The translations under genes were made by a program, and so were the position numbers. A DNA stretch of 6,126 nucleotides from Acidimicrobiaceae bacterium (GTDB taxonomy: Bacteria > Actinomycetota > Acidimicrobiia > Acidimicrobiales > Ilumatobacteraceae): contig PMCN01000004.1 in NCBI GenBank assembly GCA_003154135.1, positions 22,876 through 29,001 of the forward strand, written 5' to 3'. Shown in pieces: positions 1 through 5,800 of this stretch. Position 1 is the first letter of the stretch. Every line of letters starts with the position of its first letter. The notes below the pieces were generated by a model that saw only the letters and a list, made by a program, of their open reading frames with translations, had not been told where the DNA came from and did not search any database.

Positions 1-74
1 CGTCCCGACCGGAACGCCTCTCGCTGTCGTACACCCACTGCCGCGAGCGAGGCAACCCTCAGCTCGCTCCCACG

Positions 75-118
75 TCGGATTCTGGGCAGGATTGCCGCCA
101 AATCGGCTTCTGGGCAGG
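75..118. repeat. Direct repeat pair, 16 bases, one mismatch
   Basis: TCGGATTCTGGGCAGG at 75-90 recurs as TCGGCTTCTGGGCAGG at 103-118, differing at one base, with a 28-base period. The core TTCTGGGCAG is identical in both (80-89 and 108-117). A third related copy lies inverted at 145-154. Between the direct copies, GCCG (94-97) and CGGC (104-107) could form a short four-pair hairpin. The function is unknown; operator sites, a structured 3' untranslated region or part of a dispersed genomic repeat are all possible. Confidence 0.7.
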
Positions 119-154
119 CACACCGACGAAATCCGGTGCTGGAGCTACCCAGAA
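108..154 (-). other. Inverted repeat, possible structured RNA downstream of the helicase
   Basis: TTCTGGGCAG at 108-117 is complementary to CTACCCAGAA at 145-154 except at one position (115/147). Read as minus-strand RNA that position becomes a U-G wobble, so the ten-pair stem is unbroken; read as plus-strand RNA it is a C-A mismatch. This favours a minus-strand transcript. Inside the loop, CACCG (121-125) pairs with CGGTG (134-138), giving a second stem stacked within the first. It lies about 70 bases beyond the helicase stop codon, so it could be a 3' end structure of that mRNA. No U-tract follows, so a classical intrinsic terminator is not supported. The copy at 80-89 offers an alternative 3' arm for the same stem. 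Confidence 0.45.
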
Positions 155-166
155 CGGGGTGATGTG

Positions 167-195
167 GCCGTGCCGACCGGGTGCCGTGCCGACCG
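167..195. repeat. Short tandem repeat, 13 bases twice
   Basis: GCCGTGCCGACCG occurs at 167-179 and again at 183-195, perfectly conserved with a 16-base period. It lies just downstream of the helicase stop codon. In DNA this rich in G and C a short perfect repeat can be chance or replication slippage, and no function is suggested by the sequence. Confidence 0.6.
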
Positions 196-223
196 AGCCG
201 ACGCGCTGCCGCGGGATCGCTCG

Positions 224-2737
224 TCACTGCGACGACGCGTCGCGCCCGATGCGGTCGAGTTGCAACGTGGGCGCTCCTTCGGCGATGGCGGCATCGAGGT
301 CGACCGATGCGACCAGCCGCCACTCGCCGTCGCCTGCGGGGTCGACGATCGTCTGCTCGATCGTCCAGCGGCCGGGCGCGTCGACGAGCCGGAAGTGCTG
401 CGTCGACCGTGCATCGGCGTCGATGTCGATCGAGTCGTACTCGTCCCAGTACGGCGTCATCGCCGCACGCAGCCGCGACTCGTCCCACCCCGTCCGCTCG
501 GCGAGCGCGCCGTGCGCCTTGCGCGCCAGCAGCTCGACCCACGCGAACGCGGCCGTGCGCACGGCGGTGCGCCACGCAGCGGGCGGGCCCATCAGCCCGG
601 CGACGGCCTCGGGAGCCTGGTGATCGTGCACCGGCTGGCCGGCCAGACGAGCCCACTCGTCGAGCAGCGTGGCGTCGGTGGCCCGGATGAGCGCGCCGAG
701 CCACTCGATGACGTCTTCGAGCGACTCGGTGTACACGTCGTCGGTGAGCGATCGGTCGAGGGTGCGCCACGCGTCGGTGAGGTAGCGCAACAGCAGCCCC
801 TCGCTGCGGTCGAGTCGGTAGCGACGGATGAACGAGGCGAACGTGTCGCCGCCTTCGAGCATCTCGCGCAGGATCGACTTCGGCGACGGGCCCTCGGCCA
901 CCCACGGATGGCGACCCCGGTAGGGCTCGAAGCAGGCGGTGAGCAGTTCGAGCAGCGGCTTCGGCCAGGTGATGGTGTCGAGGCGGTCCATCCGCTCCTC
1001 GTAGGGCACCCCTTCGGCCTTCAACCTGGCCACCTCGGTGCCCTTGGCGGCGTTCTGCTGTGCGTACAGGATCTGTCGTGGATCGTCGAGCACCGCTTCC
1101 ACCACGCTCACCACGTCGAGCACGTAGACGGGATCGTCGCGGTCGAAGGTGGCGATCACCTCGATCGCGAAGGGCGTCAGCGGCGCCGAGAACCGCAGCG
1201 CGGTGCGCTCGTCGCTGCCCTCCACCAGTGAACCCACGCGCACACCGGCACACCGGCCATCGGCGTCGCGCACTCGCTCGGCCACTCCCGCCGCCTCGAG
1301 ACTGCGGTACACGGCGATGGCCCGCTTCTTGTGCAGCCGGCGGCGTGGCGGCGCATCGTGGTTGGTGGCGAGCAGCCGCTTCAACGCGGCCGGACCGTCG
1401 TGTCGACCGAGCACGCCGGCCACCATGTCGGCGGTCACCTTGAACCGCGACGTGAGGGCCTCGGGCTGCGCCGTCATCAGCCGCTGCATCGTCGCCTCGT
1501 CGTAGTGCACGGCACCCTCGGGAGCCTTGGCCTTGGTGGCCTTCCGGCGCGCCTTGGGGTCGTCACCGGCGCGTGAGAGGGCACGGGCGTTGTCGATGAC
1601 GTGATCGGGTGCTTGCACCCACACGTGGCCGTCGGGATCGAACCCGGGACGGCCGGCGCGCCCGGCCAACTGGCGGAACTCGCGCACCGTGAACACACGC
1701 ACCTTCGAACCGTCGAACTTGGTGAGCGCAGTCATCAGCACCGTGCGGATGGGGATGTTCACGCCCACGCCGAGCGTGTCGGTGCCACAGATCACCGGCA
1801 ACAGCCCGTCGCCGGCGAGTCGTTCGACCAGGCGACGGTGGCGGGGGAGCATGCCGGCGTGGTGCACACCCACGCCGTTGCGCAGCAGTCGGTCGAGGGT
1901 CTCGCCGAAGCCTCGCGTCGCGCGCTCGGTCTTCAACGCCGCGGCGATCGCCTCGCGTTGGGCGCGCGTGGTGACGGCCAGGCTGACCAGCGACTGGGCT
2001 CGTTCGATGGCGGCCGCCTGCGTTGCATGCACGACGTACACGGGCGTGAGGCCGTCGCGCACGGCATCGAGCACGCTCTCGGCCACGTGGGTCATCCGCC
2101 ACTGGTGGTACAGCGGCGTCGGCCGCTCCACCGAGGTCACTTCGGTGACCGCCCGGCCCGACCGTTGCTCGAGATCGGTCCTGATGGCGGTCATGTCGCC
2201 GAGCGTCGCCGAGGCGAGCAGCATCTGGCAGTCAGTCATCTCGAGCAGCGGCACCTGCCATGCCCATCCGCGATCGCGGTCGGCGTAGTAGTGGAACTCG
2301 TCGAGGCAGGCGAAGCCGTACTCGCCGGTCGAGCCGCTGGCCAGGGCATGGTTGGCGAGCACCTCTGCCGTGCACACCAGCACTCGCGCCTCGGGGTTGA
2401 TCGACGCGTCGCCGGTGGCAAGGCCCACCTGGTCTGCACCGAGCAGGTCGACGAGATCGAAGAACTTCTCCGCCACCAACGCCTTGATCGGCGCCGTCCA
2501 GGCTGCTCGGCGCCCTGCATTGAGCGCGAGCGCGATCCCAGCCATGGCCACCAGGCTCTTGCCCGACCCGGTGGGCGTGGCCAGCACCACGTGCTCACCG
2601 AGGGCGAGCGCGAGGATGGCGTCCTCCTGATGGCGGTACAGCGGACGGCCACTCGTCGCCGCCCACGCGCTGAACGCGTCGGCCACCTCGGTGGGGTCGG
2701 CCCCCTGTGCGGGCAGGACGTCGCGCAGGGCAGCCAT
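224..2737 (-). CDS. Ski2-like DEAD/DEAH-box helicase with C-terminal DUF3516 region
   Basis: This is an 837-residue superfamily II helicase expected to act in the cytoplasm as an ATP-driven RNA or DNA unwinding enzyme; the substrate of this family is not established to my knowledge. A Q-like element (RPLYRHQ, 31-37) is followed by Walker A TPTGSGKS (54-61), motif Ia TAPIKAL (81-87), motif II DEFH (146-149) and motif III SAT (176-178). The second RecA-like domain carries HHAGMLP (292-298), GTDTLGVGVNIP (318-329) and QLAGRAGRPGFD (356-367), the Ski2/Mtr4/HelY style of motifs IV-VI. Residues from about 375 to the end match what I recall of DUF3516, including LDVVSVVEAVLDDPRQ, WPKPLLELL, WDEYDSI and a DPAGD-containing end. 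All core motifs are intact and the length is normal. The ATG at 2737 gives the expected short lead-in before the Q element, although the Shine-Dalgarno sequence is weak. It is divergent from the wall-protein gene. Confidence 0.95.
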   Translation of the reverse strand: MAALRDVLPAQGADPTEVADAFSAWAATSGRPLYRHQEDAILALALGEHVVLATPTGSGKSLVAMAGIALALNAGRRAAWTAPIKALVAEKFFDLVDLLGADQVGLATGDASINPEARVLVCTAEVLANHALASGSTGEYGFACLDEFHYYADRDRGWAWQVPLLEMTDCQMLLASATLGDMTAIRTDLEQRSGRAVTEVTSVERPTPLYHQWRMTHVAESVLDAVRDGLTPVYVVHATQAAAIERAQSLVSLAVTTRAQREAIAAALKTERATRGFGETLDRLLRNGVGVHHAGMLPRHRRLVERLAGDGLLPVICGTDTLGVGVNIPIRTVLMTALTKFDGSKVRVFTVREFRQLAGRAGRPGFDPDGHVWVQAPDHVIDNARALSRAGDDPKARRKATKAKAPEGAVHYDEATMQRLMTAQPEALTSRFKVTADMVAGVLGRHDGPAALKRLLATNHDAPPRRRLHKKRAIAVYRSLEAAGVAERVRDADGRCAGVRVGSLVEGSDERTALRFSAPLTPFAIEVIATFDRDDPVYVLDVVSVVEAVLDDPRQILYAQQNAAKGTEVARLKAEGVPYEERMDRLDTITWPKPLLELLTACFEPYRGRHPWVAEGPSPKSILREMLEGGDTFASFIRRYRLDRSEGLLLRYLTDAWRTLDRSLTDDVYTESLEDVIEWLGALIRATDATLLDEWARLAGQPVHDHQAPEAVAGLMGPPAAWRTAVRTAAFAWVELLARKAHGALAERTGWDESRLRAAMTPYWDEYDSIDIDADARSTQHFRLVDAPGRWTIEQTIVDPAGDGEWRLVASVDLDAAIAEGAPTLQLDRIGRDASSQ

Positions 2738-2868
2738 GGCCCCAGTGTGCCGGTTCCCAGGATTCTTCTCACGTTCACCGCACCTTCTGCCGATGACCCG
2801 CTCGTGTTCACGCGACTCGGCGAGGTTTGCCGGGTGAGTGGCGTGGCACCGAGATTGAAGGAGCTTGG
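2738..2868. promoter_or_regulatory. Divergent intergenic region between helicase and wall-protein genes
   Basis: These 131 bases separate two genes read away from each other, so both promoters are expected here or nearby. I could not find a convincing -10/-35 pair on either strand, and no MtrA-like or LexA-like box. A small interrupted palindrome, CGTGTTCACG (2803-2812), is the only symmetric element seen and is too short to call an operator. The minus-strand bases just before the helicase ATG lack a good Shine-Dalgarno sequence, so its message might be leaderless or weakly initiated. Confidence 0.5.
2857..2863 (+). promoter_or_regulatory. Ribosome binding site fixing the wall-protein start
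   Basis: GAAGGAG lies five bases before the ATG at 2869. This strong Shine-Dalgarno match decides the start: the open frame could be extended upstream to a TTG at 2827, but that would put this site inside the coding sequence, and the TTG has no comparable site of its own. A second ATG two codons downstream (2875) is slightly too far away to be preferred. Confidence 0.85.
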
Positions 2869-5800
2869 ATGAGCATGGTCGGGCGACTCGGCGGCTGGAT
2901 CGCGACGAATGTGGTGCGACCGATGGGCAAAGGGGCGCATGCCGGCACCTCGCGCGCCCGGGGTGGTCGCCACGTGCAGGTTCGGCGGGGCGCGCTCGTG
3001 CTCGCGGCCGTGGCCGTGCCCTACGTCGCCGCGCCGATGCTGTCGCCCAGCTCGACCTCCGTCGCCGATGCCGAAGTGACGCGTGCGTCGGTCGCCGACC
3101 ATCAGATGCTCGCCGCGATCAGCGAGGTCGCCGCCGAGAACGACGTGCCGTGGCAGGTGCTGGTCGCACTCGTGCAGACCGAGACTGCTGCCGGCCGCAC
3201 CCTGCCCACCGACGAGGGGACAGCCCTGTACGCGGCGTCATCGACGTTCCCCGAACTGACACCCGCGTTGACCACGACGGTCGATGGCACCACGTACATC
3301 GGCCCGTTCCTCGTTCGCGCCGACCAGTGGGACGCCGCCGACCCGAACGCGACGGTCGCTGCCACCGCTGGCCCGACGACCGACCCCACGCCTGGTGTCG
3401 TGACCGGTGTCGTGACTGGTGCGGTGATCGCTGGTCCCGACGTGCCTCGCGGCTCGGCGGCTGCCGACCAGCCGACAACTGTCGACCAGCCGACGACGGT
3501 CGACCCGCCCACGACGGTCGCGCCAACGACCGTCGCGCCAACGACGGTCGCGCCAACGACCGTCGCGCCCGAGCAGCAGGCCGCGCTCGATCTCGCCGCC
3601 GCCAACGACGTGGCCACGTCGGCCGGTTGGGTGGCCTCTCGCCTCGCGTCGTTCGTCGCCGGGCAGCCGGGCTACTCCGTGACCACCCCGTTCACCGATC
3701 CCACGCAAGCCGCGATCTGGCGGGCCGCGATCGCACAGCTCCCCATCTGGCAGGTGACTCCCGGCCTCCCGGCGACCTCGCCGATCGAGGTGTTCGGCGA
3801 CTCGCTCCAGGTGGGCGCGCAGGCAACGGGCGCGTTCCCCGGCGCCACGTTCCACGCCAAGGTCGGCGAGACCTTCGTCCAGGGCGTCGCCGACTTCGAT
3901 GCCGCCCGCCCGCCGGCGACCAGCCGCGTCGTGGTCGCCCTCGGCACGAACGGCTTCGGCCGGTCGGCGCTGACGCCGGCGCAACAGGTCGACGACTTCA
4001 TCCTCCACACACCCGCCGATCAGCTCACGTTCATCCTGCCCCGCGAGTACAAGACTGGTTCGCCGGTCGCCCAGGTGCACATGGTGATCACCGCCGAAGT
4101 GGCGGCCCACCCCGATCGGCACGTGCACGTCATCGACGCCAACGAGGCCGGTCTGACGCCGAACCTGATGTCCAGCGACAACGTGCACCCGACCAGGAGC
4201 GGCTACGAACTGCTCGCCGCGTGGGAGACGTCGTCGGTCGCGGCCGAGACCCACGTGCCCACGTACGACAGCGCGATGACGCTGGCGACAGGCATCGCTG
4301 CCGGAACCGTGAGCGACAGCGCGGGCGACCCCATTGCGATCCCCGGACTGTCGGCCACCGAGCTCGCCGCCAGCGCCGCGGCAGCGTTCTCGTCGGCGAA
4401 CACCTGCGGGCTCGACGTACCGCTGATCGCCGCGATCACCATGTCCGAGGCGCCTGACCTGCAGGTCGACACCACCGGTCGCCCGGCCACGCCACTCCTC
4501 GATCAGCCCGGCACCACGCCGAACACGCTCTCAGAAGCCGACCAGGCGTTCTTCGGTCAGCCGGCCGAGGGCTACCCGACGCTGGCGAAGGTTGGCCCTC
4601 TGCACTTCTCGCCCTCGACCTGGCTCGGTCTGGAGTCGTCGATCAGTGCCCACGACGGCGTGAGGCCCAACCCGCAGGACCTCTTCGACGCGACCACCGC
4701 GGTCGTTCTCGAGCTGTGCAGCATGGCGTCCGGGCCGGTGGCCCCCGCTGACGGCCCGGCCCTGGCAGCGACCTTCGACCCCTCGATCGTTTCCGCCAAG
4801 GTCGTCGCGTTCGACGACACCGTCCGCTGGGCGCTGCTCGACGCGGCCACCAGCCTCGACTCGACCAACGAGATGTCGCTGCAGGCGATGCTGCGTTGGG
4901 CCGGCACGATGATCGGCACGCCGTTCGCCGCGGTGACGCCGTTCCGCTTCGGAGAGGTGCTGTGGGACGGGGGCACCTACCAGTCGGAGACCGGCTCGAA
5001 GGCCAACGTCAGCTACCAGGCCGGCACCCGCGTGTTCGACGGCCCCGGGTTCGTCACCGAGGCGTACAAGCTGATCGGCGTGACCATCCCGACGACGTCG
5101 CGTGAGGTTGCCGCCTCCGATCTCACCGACGTGAACGCCGTCGACCTCCTGCCCGGTGACATCATCGTCTATAGGCCGGTCGCCGGAAACGACCGCGAGG
5201 CGTTGTTCGTCGACGCCGGCCGGCAGATCGAATCCACTCCGGCGGGCGTGGTGTACTCGAAGGTCGACGTGGCCCGCATCCGGGCCATCAAGCGCCCGTT
5301 GGCCACGCTGACGGCGGCCGGTCCGCACCTGCAGGCCTACCTCAACGGCGCGCCGTCGACGCTGCAGCTGCCGAGTGGCGCGGTCCTCAACTCGGAGCGC
5401 ATCGGCAACGCTGCGGTCATCATCGACACCGCCAAGCGCATGGGCATTTCGACCGACGGCGCCGTCGCGGCGCTGATGGCCGGCCTCGCCGAGAGCGGCT
5501 TGCACAACTACGTGCCCACCGACTTCGTGCCCTACACCACACGCGTGCAGGACCACGACTCGCTCGGTGTCTTCCAGATGCGGCCCAGCTGCGGATGGGG
5601 TGACGTCACGCAGGTGACCGACATCGTGTACGAGGCGACCACGTGGTTCCAGCGGCTGCAGAAGATCCCCGACTGGCAGTCGCAACCGCTCGGGGCACTC
5701 GACCAGCGCATCGAGGTCTCGGCCTTCCCGCTGCGGTACGCGGGCCACGAAGCCGATGCGCGCGCGATCTACGCAGCGCTCTCGCCGCTCATCGTGCCGG

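Larger units (their letters stand above)
1..223. other. Intergenic region without a supportable gene
   Basis: No coding region can be defended here. A plus-strand frame is open from base 1 to a TGA at 160-162, but it is Ser/Arg/Ala-rich, resembles no family I know and has no visible start, so it could be chance or the tail of a gene outside the window. Another plus frame stays open through this stretch only because it continues as the antisense shadow of the helicase. The stretch does contain a cluster of short direct and inverted repeats (75-157) and a 13-base tandem repeat (167-195), described separately. No tRNA, rRNA or T-tract terminator is visible. Confidence 0.6.

Noticed and set aside
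75..118. CRISPR array
   Set aside because: Only two short imperfect repeats with a 12-base gap; no array and no cas genes.
108..154. Intrinsic terminator of the helicase gene
   Set aside because: The stem is good but the loop is long and no U-tract follows, so it is reported only as a possible structured RNA.
1..162. Tail of an upstream plus-strand gene ending at TGA 160-162
   Set aside because: Only about 53 codons, Ser/Arg/Ala-rich, no family resemblance, and it contains the direct-repeat cluster; chance is as likely.
2..1231. Long plus-strand open frame opposite the helicase
   Set aside because: It is the antisense shadow of a clearly real helicase; the translation is Arg/Gly/Val-rich with no recognisable motif. 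GC-rich codon bias routinely keeps such frames open.
2803..2812. CGTGTTCACG as an operator palindrome
   Set aside because: Four-base arms are too short in GC-rich DNA and match no regulator box I can name with confidence.
2827..2856. TTGCCG with GAGATT as a plus-strand promoter
   Set aside because: The -10-like element abuts the Shine-Dalgarno sequence, leaving no room for a normal leader, and both hexamers are poor matches.
2827..2868. Upstream TTG start adding 14 residues to the wall protein
   Set aside because: The strong GAAGGAG at 2857-2863 is placed for the ATG at 2869 and would lie inside this extension.
1601..2872. Second long plus-strand open frame opposite the helicase N-terminal half
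   Set aside because: Antisense shadow, His/Arg/Gly-rich, no domain signature; it crosses the intergenic region without a plausible start.
3469..3570. Regularly spaced DNA repeats as a CRISPR or regulatory array
   Set aside because: They are in-frame codons for a Pro-Thr-Thr-Val spacer with synonymous variation, so the repeat is a protein feature.
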